Assembly (NCBI GenBank): GCA_964511535.1
Contig: CAZEFW010000260.1
Location: 1-7,592, forward strand
Length of the DNA stretch: 7,592 nucleotides
Reading direction: 5' to 3'
Origin: CAZCFB01 sp964511535
GTDB lineage: Bacteria; Myxococcota_A; Polyangia; GCA-2747355; CAZCFB01
The notes under the pieces were generated by a model, which saw nothing but the letters and a program-made list of their open reading frames with translations, did not search any database and was not told the DNA's origin. The first letter of the stretch is position 1; the number at the start of each line of letters is the position of its first letter. Below, one piece after another: positions 1 through 6,280 of this stretch. A program made the position numbers and the translations under genes.

Positions 1-1
1 A

Positions 2-334
2 TGCCAGAAGGGCCTGACCGACTGCTCCGGAAAGTGCGTCGACCTGAACAGCGACAACAACAACTGCGGCGCCTGCGGCGGCGCGTGCAAGGCGGGGTAT
101 GTCTGCACCTCGGGCAAGTGCGCCCTGTCATGCCAGGGCGGGCTGACCGACTGCTCCGGCAAGTGCGTCGACCTGACCACCGATATCTACAACTGCGGCA
201 AGTGCGGCGGCGCGTGCGGGCTGGGCAAGCTGTGCTGCGGCTCCAAGTGCGTCGACCCGTTCAAGGACAACAGCAACTGCGGCGGCTGCGCCAAGAAGTG
301 CGCCGCCACGCTCCAGTGCTCCAACGGCGCCTGC
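2..334 (+). repeat. Tandem Cys-rich (Stig1-like) modules encoded in DNA repeats
   Basis: Three modules follow the spacing C-x6-C-x3-C-x9-C-x2-C-x3-C-x5-C-x4-C. Module 1 is residues 1-43 (bases 2-130). Module 2 is residues 44-78 (bases 131-235). Module 3, residues 79-111 (bases 236-334), lacks the first cysteine and starts at the CC pair 78/79. Modules 1 and 2 both contain GLTDCSGKCVDL. Their first 48 bases differ at only a handful of positions, with a period of 129 bases, which suggests recent duplication. Module 3 is more diverged. More copies may lie upstream of the window. Confidence 0.85.
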
Positions 335-979
335 GCCAACCCCGCCTCCTGCGCCACCATCCTGGCCAGCAACCCGTCCGCCAAGAGCGGCACCTACCAG
401 ATCAAGCCGGGCAAGGTGGCCTTCAACGCCTACTGCGACATGACCACCGACGGCGGCGGCTGGACCCAGATCACGCCCGCCATCGCCCGCAACCACCTGA
501 GCGGCAAGATCGTCTCGGTGCAGGACGCCAAGACCGCCGGGTTCGACAGCAGCCACCGGCCCCGCAGCTTCGGAAACAACAGCGGCGCCCCGCACACGGT
601 GCACTACACCTTCAGCTTCGGCGCCGGGTACAGCAAGTTCTGGCTCAAGGGCCTGTACCTGCGGGCCAACGCCAAGCCGAACAACCCGTCGGACATGTAC
701 CGGAGCCGCTTCAAGCAGACCTCCTGGAAGGTGGCCAACTACAACTGCGTCGGCGACATCTCGTTCGGCTCGTCGGACAACAGCGGCCCCACCACCAGCT
801 TCGCCCGGTTCGAAAAGTCGGACTGGTCATGCTCCTCCTGCACGCGCAAGTTCGGCGGGGGCAGCAAGATCTTCTCCCTCGGCAAGACGTCCAAGGGGTT
901 TCGCATCGGCTGGGGCGAGACCTGCGGGGCTTACGAGGGCTGGTACCCGTGGTGGTCCGGCTCGATCATGCTGAGGTAA
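2..979 (+). CDS. Secreted Cys-rich repeat / fibrinogen-like domain protein (5'-partial)
   Basis: The reading frame is open from the window edge and ends at TAA 977-979, leaving 325 residues; the true start and any signal peptide lie upstream. Visible residues 1-111 hold 22 cysteines in tandem Stig1-like modules of a kind common in myxobacterial surface proteins. Residues ~117-325 resemble a fibrinogen-related (FReD) domain: an entry segment SCATILASNPSAKSGTY, then the hallmark YCDMTTDGGGW (C145, W154), and an aromatic C-terminus with GWGETCGAYEGWYPWW. Further cysteines at 249, 277, 280 and 308 suggest disulfides and hence an extracytoplasmic location. FReD-type domains are often lectin-like, so carbohydrate binding or adhesion is plausible but inferred. 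Ligand and calcium-site residues cannot be assigned by eye. A competing longer frame-1 ORF over the same bases is Arg/Gln-rich nonsense. The domain call is fairly secure; the function is not. Confidence 0.88.
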   Translation, partial: CQKGLTDCSGKCVDLNSDNNNCGACGGACKAGYVCTSGKCALSCQGGLTDCSGKCVDLTTDIYNCGKCGGACGLGKLCCGSKCVDPFKDNSNCGGCAKKCAATLQCSNGACANPASCATILASNPSAKSGTYQIKPGKVAFNAYCDMTTDGGGWTQITPAIARNHLSGKIVSVQDAKTAGFDSSHRPRSFGNNSGAPHTVHYTFSFGAGYSKFWLKGLYLRANAKPNNPSDMYRSRFKQTSWKVANYNCVGDISFGSSDNSGPTTSFARFEKSDWSCSSCTRKFGGGSKIFSLGKTSKGFRIGWGETCGAYEGWYPWWSGSIMLR

Positions 980-987
980 CGCCTGGC

Positions 988-1018
988 GCCCCCTGGGGGA
1001 GCATTCCCCCGCCGGGGC
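988..1018 (+). terminator. GC-rich stem-loop, candidate terminator after the fibrinogen-like gene
   Basis: A perfect 6-bp stem GGGGGA (995-1000) / TCCCCC (1005-1010) closes a GCAT loop. It is extended by an outer 5-bp stem GCCCC (988-992) / GGGGC (1014-1018) across a small internal loop. It begins 9 bases after the TAA. There is no downstream T tract, only GATTT at 1022-1026, so it is not a canonical intrinsic terminator. It could be a pause or mRNA-stabilising hairpin between two genes. Confidence 0.4.
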
Positions 1019-1029
1019 CCCGATTTCAC

Positions 1030-1035
1030 AGGAGG
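1030..1035 (+). promoter_or_regulatory. Shine-Dalgarno AGGAGG for the propeller lipoprotein
   Basis: AGGAGG lies 4 bases upstream of ATG 1040 (spacer GCAG). It fixes the start, which is also directly followed by a convincing lipoprotein signal peptide. The spacing is slightly short but workable. Confidence 0.8.
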
Positions 1036-1039
1036 GCAG

Positions 1040-3244
1040 ATGTCGTACACACCGAACCGGCGGGCATGGCTCCTGGTGGTGGCCGCGGTCCTGGCCGGCG
1101 CTTGCAGCGATGACAACACCAGCGAGGCGGCCGACGCCGGGCCGAAGGCGGACCAGGCCATGGCGCAGGACGGCGCGGGGCCGGACAGGGCCCAAAAGGA
1201 CCTGGCGGAGCCGGACGCGGCCCAAAAGGACCTGGCGCCACCCGACATGGCGCCCCCCGACATGGCGCCACCCGACATGAGCAAGCCGGACCAGGCTCAA
1301 CCCGATCAGGCTCAACCCGACATGGCTGTGCCGGACATGGGAAAGCCCGATCAGGCTCAACCCGATCAAGCTCAACCTGACATGGCTCAACCCGACATGG
1401 CTGTGCCGGACATGGGAAAGCCCAACATCCCGCAGCAGACCGTGCTCTATGTCTCCTCCGCAGCGGCCAGCTCCAAGCTCGCCCCGATGCTCATCAACAC
1501 CGACGGCACCGGCAAGAAGGCTCACCCCACCTTGCCCGCCTCCTTCATGATATCGGCCCTGCAGGTGGGCACCGCCCGGGAGTTCGCCAGCGTCACACGC
1601 CACGGCTACATGCCCATGGGGCAGGTGTACTCCGCGTACCAGCCGATCCAGCTGCCCGGCAAGCAGGGCTACCTCTACCAGCTGGCCGCGCTGTCGCCCG
1701 CAGCTCGCGCCTTCTACCAGGTGCGGCTCGACGGCACGGCGACCCTGCTGGAGTCCGGCCCCGGCCCCTCGCCGTACAACTCGTACCACTTCTTCGTCTC
1801 CCCTCACCCCGACGGCACCATGTTCGCGGCGCTGTACGCCCACCCCGACAAGGCCAAGGCGGCGGTCAAGCTGATCCGCACCGACGGCAAGAAGTTCTCA
1901 GGCAACAACAGCGCCGTGTGCGACATCACGCCGGCGTCGCCCAAGTCGTACCACCACGGCTTCATGACGATCCACTTCGCTGGCGGCAGGGCGTGGTTCG
2001 TTGGCCGCGATGCGGTCAAGACCAGCCAGCACTACCTCTTTTCGGCCAACACCGACTGCTCGGCCAAGGCCACGCCGGTGTCCCTGCCCCTGTCGGGGGG
2101 CAAGCCGCCGGTATGGATCGAGGACGAGATGCGCCTGACCCATGACGGCAAGCACCTCATCGTCACCGGCGGGGTCAGCTACCAGAAGGAGGACATCTTC
2201 ATCGTGGACACGGCCAAGGGCACCAGCCTCAACCTCACCGACGATCCCGCATGGTACGTCGGCCCGGGCTACTACCTCGGCCTGTACTACACCAACGGCA
2301 GCTCCACCCACGTGGACGTCTCGCCGGGCAAGAAGTACGCGGCCTTCATCAAGTACCAGGGCTACGACTACGAGCTGTACGTGCGGCCCCTGGACAAGAG
2401 CAAGGCAGCGGTCCACGTCACCGGGCCCACCAACTTCTCCAACACCCTGGACGAGACCCACGGCATCCTGTGGGCCACCGACGACGACCTGCTCCTCTGG
2501 GCCGGCCCCTCGTCGAGCAACAACATGGATCTGTTCCACTACAAGGTCTCCACCGGGGCCGTGGTCAACCTGACCCTGTCCGGCGGCGCCACCAAGCCCT
2601 TCGCCCTGGGCGGCAAGATGCACTCCTACGGCGGCTGGCGCTCACCCAACGGCAAGTACCTCTACTTCATGCAGCACGACGCCAGCACTCCGGGCCAGTA
2701 CAAGTGCAACATCCGCGCGCTGGAGTTGGGCACCATGAACATCACCGACATCACGTCAGGCCTGTACGTGGACTACACGAACAAGAACCTCGAGAGCACC
2801 CCCGGCGCGACGCACAAGGTGTTCTTCTACGCCCGGCCGCCGGGCAGCAACCAGGCTGACAACCTGTACGTATTCGACCAGAACACCGCCTCAGCGCCGG
2901 TCAAGCTCACCAGCTTCACCGCCCCGGGCAGCGGCTCGCTGGTGATCCAGGACATCATACCCAGCCACGACGGCAGCCAGGTGGCCTTCGCCGCTGGCCC
3001 CTCCAAGGGCGCCTTGCATGTCTACGTCTCCACGGCCGGCCCCACCCCCAAGACCACCCAGCTCACCACCACCCCGGGTCACGCCATGGACATGAAGCTG
3101 TTTTCCAGCGACAACAAGGCGCTGGTCTACGGCGTCGGCCCCGCGTGGAACAAGATTGACCTGCGCGTCTCCGCCGTGGACGGCTCCGGGACCAAGGTCC
3201 TGGAGCCTGCCCAGGGCTATACGAGCGTGCTGGGGGTCTTCTAG
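1040..3244 (+). CDS. Lipoprotein with Pro/Asp-rich stalk and TolB/WD40-like beta-propeller
   Basis: A 734-aa protein starting at ATG 1040 behind AGGAGG. Residues 1-21 form a signal peptide (RR at 7-8, hydrophobic core LLVVAAVLAG) leading to lipobox-like AGAC with Cys22 as the predicted lipidated residue. Residue -3 is Ala rather than the usual Leu, so lipidation is likely but not certain. Residues ~30-128 are a low-complexity Pro/Asp/Ala/Gln/Met stalk. Residues ~132-734 contain recurring blades with PD40/TolB-type turns: SPHPDG (254-259), THDG (367-370), DVSPGK (426-431), RSPNGK (534-539), SHDG (642-645) and SSDNK (689-693), each followed by a hydrophobic beta strand. Such propellers bind proteins or ligands; no catalytic motif is seen. 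Asp at +3 after the Cys does not settle inner versus outer membrane sorting in this lineage. A surface or periplasmic scaffold is the inference. It is separated from the next gene by 49 bases. Confidence 0.87.
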   Translation: MSYTPNRRAWLLVVAAVLAGACSDDNTSEAADAGPKADQAMAQDGAGPDRAQKDLAEPDAAQKDLAPPDMAPPDMAPPDMSKPDQAQPDQAQPDMAVPDMGKPDQAQPDQAQPDMAQPDMAVPDMGKPNIPQQTVLYVSSAAASSKLAPMLINTDGTGKKAHPTLPASFMISALQVGTAREFASVTRHGYMPMGQVYSAYQPIQLPGKQGYLYQLAALSPAARAFYQVRLDGTATLLESGPGPSPYNSYHFFVSPHPDGTMFAALYAHPDKAKAAVKLIRTDGKKFSGNNSAVCDITPASPKSYHHGFMTIHFAGGRAWFVGRDAVKTSQHYLFSANTDCSAKATPVSLPLSGGKPPVWIEDEMRLTHDGKHLIVTGGVSYQKEDIFIVDTAKGTSLNLTDDPAWYVGPGYYLGLYYTNGSSTHVDVSPGKKYAAFIKYQGYDYELYVRPLDKSKAAVHVTGPTNFSNTLDETHGILWATDDDLLLWAGPSSSNNMDLFHYKVSTGAVVNLTLSGGATKPFALGGKMHSYGGWRSPNGKYLYFMQHDASTPGQYKCNIRALELGTMNITDITSGLYVDYTNKNLESTPGATHKVFFYARPPGSNQADNLYVFDQNTASAPVKLTSFTAPGSGSLVIQDIIPSHDGSQVAFAAGPSKGALHVYVSTAGPTPKTTQLTTTPGHAMDMKLFSSDNKALVYGVGPAWNKIDLRVSAVDGSGTKVLEPAQGYTSVLGVF
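1283..1417 (+). repeat. In-frame low-complexity repeat encoding the PDQAQPDMAVPDMG stalk
   Basis: Two near-identical blocks lie head to tail. Block 1 (1283-1342, 20 codons) reads KPDQAQPDQAQPDMAVPDMG. Block 2 (1343-1417, 25 codons) is the same with one extra five-codon QPDMA unit. The basic unit is 15 bases, always in frame. Upstream, at about 1186-1280, are related shorter motifs (AQKDLA twice, PPDMA three times). The whole low-complexity tract is about residues 30-128. It is a flexible, extended linker between the lipid anchor and the propeller, and unit gain or loss would change stalk length without breaking the frame. Confidence 0.85.
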
Positions 3245-3280
3245 AGCAACAGGAATTCGCCCCCGCGGCCCCACCCCGAG

Positions 3281-3286
3281 TAAAAT
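3281..3286 (+). promoter_or_regulatory. AT-rich TAAAAT hexamer, possible -10 element
   Basis: TAAAAT is one of very few AT-rich hexamers in the window and lies in the 49-base gap before the three-gene unit. If it is a -10 box, transcription would begin near 3293-3294, on or next to the proposed GTG start. No good -35 is visible (TTCGCC at 3256-3261 is poor, with a 19-base spacer). The evidence is positional and compositional only. Confidence 0.2.
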
Positions 3287-3293
3287 ACCGCCC

Positions 3294-5156
3294 GTGGCTC
3301 ATTCAAGCCTCGCATCCCTCCGTCAGCGCCTCGCCGGACCCTGGGCCCGGATCGGTCCAGTGGCGGGCTCGCTGCTTCTGGTGCCGCTGGTGGCGCTGAC
3401 GCTGGACGGGCAGTTCACCCTGCCCCTGCCCACGCTGACGCCCACCGCCCTGAAGGTGGTGGACCGGCACGCGCAGCGCGGCGAGGCGGGGCAGCCGGCG
3501 CTCTTTTCGCGGGAAGCGGACGGGGTGAGCTGGGAGCGCGGCCGGCGGCTGTGGCCCTTCGAGAAGCTATGCCTGACGCTGAAGCGCGTGCCGGGCCACG
3601 GGATCATCCGTTTGCAGGCGGACGCCAACGACACCTACCTGGTGGAGGCCCACCTGGGCGGCGACCGGCGGGTGGAGCTCTGGCGGGCGCGGCCTCTGCC
3701 CAGCGCCCGGGGGCTGGCCACCCGCACCAGCCCGGTGCTGCGGCTGCCCGACATGGCGGCCGACGGCGGCCTGCGCATCACCGCCCAGGGGGGCGACTCG
3801 AACTTCGCCGTTGGCGCCCTGTCCCTGACGCCGGTGGTGCCCTTTTCGCTGCTGCACCTGGGCGCGCTGCTCTGGCTGCTCTGGCTTTGCCTGCTGGCCG
3901 TGGAGCGCTGGACCCCGGGCCGGGCCATGGCCGCCGCGACCCTGCGCGGCTGGGCTCGCGTGGACGCGCCGCTGGCCGCCGCGCTCTGCACCGCCGCCCT
4001 GTTCGAGGCCTCGCTGTTGCTGGTGGCCGTGGCCGCCGCGGCCCTGGCCTTCTGGCTCGCCGCCCGGCTGCTGGTCCGCAAGCCCCTGGGCGCCCTGGTG
4101 CTGGGCGTCACCTGCGCCGCGCTCTACTTCCTGGTCATCGGCCCGGTGGTCAACCGGGTGGTGCGCGGCAACGTCGAGAAGCTGCAGACCCTCGACCTGG
4201 AGCACCGGCTGCGGCCCCACAGCGAGCCGGACATCAACGCCGATGGCCTGCGCTTCAAGGGCGAGGCCGCGGACATGCGCCCCGGCGACTTCAACGTCCT
4301 GTTCCTTGGCGACTCGTTCACCTTCGGCTGGAAGCTGCCCTACGAGCAGTCGTACCCGGCGCAGCTGGAGCGGCTGCTGGCCGGCCGCTGCAAGCAGCGG
4401 GTGCGGGCGGTCAACTTCGGCTGGCCCGGCGCCTCGCCCGTGCTGGCGCACCGGCTGCTGCGCCAGGTGGGCGCGTCGTACAGGCCGGACCTGGTGCTCT
4501 ACAACCTGGACATGACCGACTTCCGCGACGACCTGCTCTACGAGCAGAACCTGGCGAACAAGGGCCAGGCCCTGAGGCCCGACGTGCCGGCGCTGCTGTG
4601 GTACGCCGCGCGCCACGGCCTCGTCCAGCTGCTGGGCCCGGGCCCGGTGGCGCGGCTCCAGGGCGCCCTGCGCGGTCCGGGCAGGGCCACGGACCCCGCC
4701 GACGCGTTCCCCGAGGCGCGCTTCTTCCCCCTCATCGGCCCGCTGGCCGAGACGCGCCCGTTCATGGAGCGCGGGACCATGCGCCACCTGCGCGCCCTGC
4801 ACGCCCACGCCCGCGACCAGCTGCAGGTGCCCTTCGCGGTGATGGTCATCCCGCGCGCCTGCCAGTACTCGGATCGTGAGGCGCCGCAAAACTGGGAGCA
4901 TGACTGCCCGGTCAAGGGCCAGTACGTCAAGGAGCCGAACCGCTACCTCGCCTCGGTCAAGGGCCAGCTCGGCTTCCCGCTGCATGACATGCTCCCCGGC
5001 TTCGAAAGGTCGCAGACCTTCCCGCTGTACCTGAAGGACGATCCGCACTGGAACGCGGCCGGCGCGGCCCTTGCCGCGCGGCTCACCGCCGGGGCGCTGA
5101 TCAAGGAGGGCCTGCTGCCGTGCGACGCGCCGCCCGCCGCGGAGGCCACCCCGTGA
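3294..5156 (+). CDS. Multi-pass membrane protein with C-terminal SGNH hydrolase domain
   Basis: 620 residues from GTG 3294. No clear Shine-Dalgarno is seen; an ATG at 3156 would overlap the propeller gene by 89 bases and adds an unlikely peptide, and GTG 3360 is a shorter alternative. TM1 is ~20-37. Residues ~55-180 form a soluble beta-rich region (motifs DANDTYLVEAHL, LATRTSPVLRLP, GGDSNFAVGALSL) that resembles a galactose-binding/discoidin-like sandwich. Next come TM2 ~183-203, a long hydrophobic stretch ~226-260 that could be two helices, and a further TM ~264-288. Residues ~320-620 are an SGNH/GDSL domain: block I GDSFTFG (Ser341), block II NFGWPG (374-379), block III MTDFRDD (T408-D409) and block V DDPHWN (D583, H585). 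If 226-260 crosses twice, both soluble domains are extracytoplasmic. It probably de-esterifies or acylates an envelope glycan; the substrate is unknown. It is translationally coupled to the next gene by a GTGA overlap. Confidence 0.85.
   Translation: MAHSSLASLRQRLAGPWARIGPVAGSLLLVPLVALTLDGQFTLPLPTLTPTALKVVDRHAQRGEAGQPALFSREADGVSWERGRRLWPFEKLCLTLKRVPGHGIIRLQADANDTYLVEAHLGGDRRVELWRARPLPSARGLATRTSPVLRLPDMAADGGLRITAQGGDSNFAVGALSLTPVVPFSLLHLGALLWLLWLCLLAVERWTPGRAMAAATLRGWARVDAPLAAALCTAALFEASLLLVAVAAAALAFWLAARLLVRKPLGALVLGVTCAALYFLVIGPVVNRVVRGNVEKLQTLDLEHRLRPHSEPDINADGLRFKGEAADMRPGDFNVLFLGDSFTFGWKLPYEQSYPAQLERLLAGRCKQRVRAVNFGWPGASPVLAHRLLRQVGASYRPDLVLYNLDMTDFRDDLLYEQNLANKGQALRPDVPALLWYAARHGLVQLLGPGPVARLQGALRGPGRATDPADAFPEARFFPLIGPLAETRPFMERGTMRHLRALHAHARDQLQVPFAVMVIPRACQYSDREAPQNWEHDCPVKGQYVKEPNRYLASVKGQLGFPLHDMLPGFERSQTFPLYLKDDPHWNAAGAALAARLTAGALIKEGLLPCDAPPAAEATP
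5141..5145 (+). promoter_or_regulatory. Shine-Dalgarno GGAGG deciding the GTG start of the second SGNH gene
   Basis: GGAGG lies inside the end of the preceding gene, 7 bases before GTG 5153. It favours that GTG over the upstream in-frame ATG at 5120. GTG 5153-5155 overlaps stop TGA 5154-5156, the classic arrangement for translational coupling. Confidence 0.8.
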
Positions 5157-6280
5157 AGGTGCTGCTGCGCGCCGGTTTTTCCCTGCTGCTGCTGCTGCTG
5201 GCCGCCGGCGCCCTGGAGCTCTGGGCCCGGAGCCGGCCAGCGCCGGTGCGCTGGAAGAAGAGCTGGATCCAGACCCGCGCCGGCTTCGGCCACTGTTACT
5301 CCCACGACCCCGGCGATCGCTACCCCATTGACCTGCGCCGCAAGAAGGACCCGGCCGCCTGGCTCTACGCCCACGCCTTCGCCGTGGCCCTGGAGCGCGG
5401 CCAGATCCCCCCCACCATCGCCATGCTGCAGGACGTGGCCCGGGACACGCCCCACTGCATCATCTACTCCGGCGAGCGCCAGGCCGGCTTCGCGCCCAGG
5501 CGGCCGCGCCGGGTGCTGCTGCTGGGCGACTCGTTCACCTTCGGCGAGGGCCTGCGCGACGACGAGACCCTGGGCTACCTGCTCGCAGACCGCTTCCCGC
5601 AGCACAACTTCGTCAACCTCGGCATCCCCGGGGTTGACGCGCCCTACGTGGCCTCCAGCCTCGGCGCGGCGCTGCAGCCGGCGGCGGGCGGCGCGGACCT
5701 GGCCATCTACTTCTTCTACCCCAACGATGCGGCCGGCCTTGACGCGGCCGTGCCGCCCGAAGGCGTGGAGGCGAAGCCGGGGCAGCTGGCCAACGCCTGG
5801 CGAGACGCCCCGGGCAGCGGGCTGCTCGGCTGGTCCACCCTGTTCCGCTCCATACACGCCAACCTGGCGCGACGCCGGGTCACCGAGGCGTACCTGGCGC
5901 GGTTGCAGTCCTACTACCTCTCCGACGCGGGCAAGGACGGCATGAAGCGCACCGCCGACGCGCTGGCCCAGATGGGCCGGGTCGCCACGGACCGGCGCGT
6001 CGAGCTGCTCGTGGTGATCTTCCCGTTCCTCTACCATGACCTGTGGGGCGGCTACCCGCTGGAGGGCGCGCACAGGTGGGTCCTGAAGGCGTGCGAGGCC
6101 CACCAGCTGAGGTGCGTGGACGGACACGAGGCGTTCGCCAGCGAGCGCTCGCTGGCCGGCTACCAGCTCAACCCAGCAGACGCGCACCCGAACCTGGCGG
6201 CCAACCGCAAGATGGTGGAGTATCTCGAGGCGCTGCTCAAGGAGACGATGGATGACCGGGGGGACCAGAGCACCAGATGA
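5153..6280 (+). CDS. Signal-anchored SGNH/GDSL hydrolase family protein
   Basis: 375 residues from GTG 5153, chosen for the GGAGG site and the immediate signal anchor. Residues ~4-23 are a Leu-rich transmembrane segment followed by ELWARSR, a common ending of bacterial SGNH anchors, so the rest should be periplasmic. Residues ~48-60 (CYSHDPGDRYPID) precede a helical segment. The SGNH fold then shows block I LLLGDSFTFGEG (nucleophile Ser127), block II NLGIPG (155-160), block III FFYPND (N191, D192) and block V DAHPN (D343, H345), so the full Ser-His-Asp set and the oxyanion Asn are present. Family members act as esterases or O-acyltransferases on glycans, lipids or small esters; nothing here fixes the substrate. 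Its nucleophile elbow matches that of the upstream gene over 21 identical bases. The 3' end overlaps the sulfatase-like gene by 29 bases. Confidence 0.88.
   Translation: MKVLLRAGFSLLLLLLAAGALELWARSRPAPVRWKKSWIQTRAGFGHCYSHDPGDRYPIDLRRKKDPAAWLYAHAFAVALERGQIPPTIAMLQDVARDTPHCIIYSGERQAGFAPRRPRRVLLLGDSFTFGEGLRDDETLGYLLADRFPQHNFVNLGIPGVDAPYVASSLGAALQPAAGGADLAIYFFYPNDAAGLDAAVPPEGVEAKPGQLANAWRDAPGSGLLGWSTLFRSIHANLARRRVTEAYLARLQSYYLSDAGKDGMKRTADALAQMGRVATDRRVELLVVIFPFLYHDLWGGYPLEGAHRWVLKACEAHQLRCVDGHEAFASERSLAGYQLNPADAHPNLAANRKMVEYLEALLKETMDDRGDQSTR
6239..6244 (+). promoter_or_regulatory. Shine-Dalgarno AAGGAG deciding the sulfatase-like gene start
   Basis: AAGGAG ends 7 bases before ATG 6252, inside the preceding gene. 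It supports a 29-base overlap rather than a later start, because no other in-frame ATG precedes the lipobox. Confidence 0.8.

Noticed and set aside
1..1113. Long open frame with ATG at base 1, overlapping the fibrinogen-like gene
   Set aside because: Its translation is Arg/Gln/Leu-rich with no domain, and it runs past a real stop into the next gene; the frame starting at base 2 gives a clear Cys-ladder and FReD domain.
1186..1420. CRISPR-like or satellite repeat
   Set aside because: Units are adjacent without unique spacers, stay in frame and encode a continuous low-complexity linker.
827..1843. 338-codon minus-strand frame with repeated HVGLSHVRLS-like peptide
   Set aside because: The repeats are just the antisense of the QAQPDMA stalk repeat, and the frame covers the ends of two well-supported plus-strand genes.
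3156..3293. Upstream ATG extension of the membrane SGNH protein
   Set aside because: It would overlap the propeller gene by 89 bases and adds a Pro/Ser/Arg-rich peptide typical of a shadow frame ahead of the TM1 segment.
3567..5048. 493-codon minus-strand frame
   Set aside because: Gln/Gly/Val/Arg-rich with no motif; antisense to the SGNH membrane protein in a GC-rich genome where such shadows are expected.
5120..5152. Upstream ATG start for the second SGNH gene
   Set aside because: It adds an Arg/Gly-rich peptide before the signal anchor; GTG 5153 has GGAGG at 7 bases and a 4-nt stop overlap.
4943..6187. 414-codon minus-strand frame
   Set aside because: No domain or Shine-Dalgarno evidence, and it lies antisense across two coupled SGNH genes.
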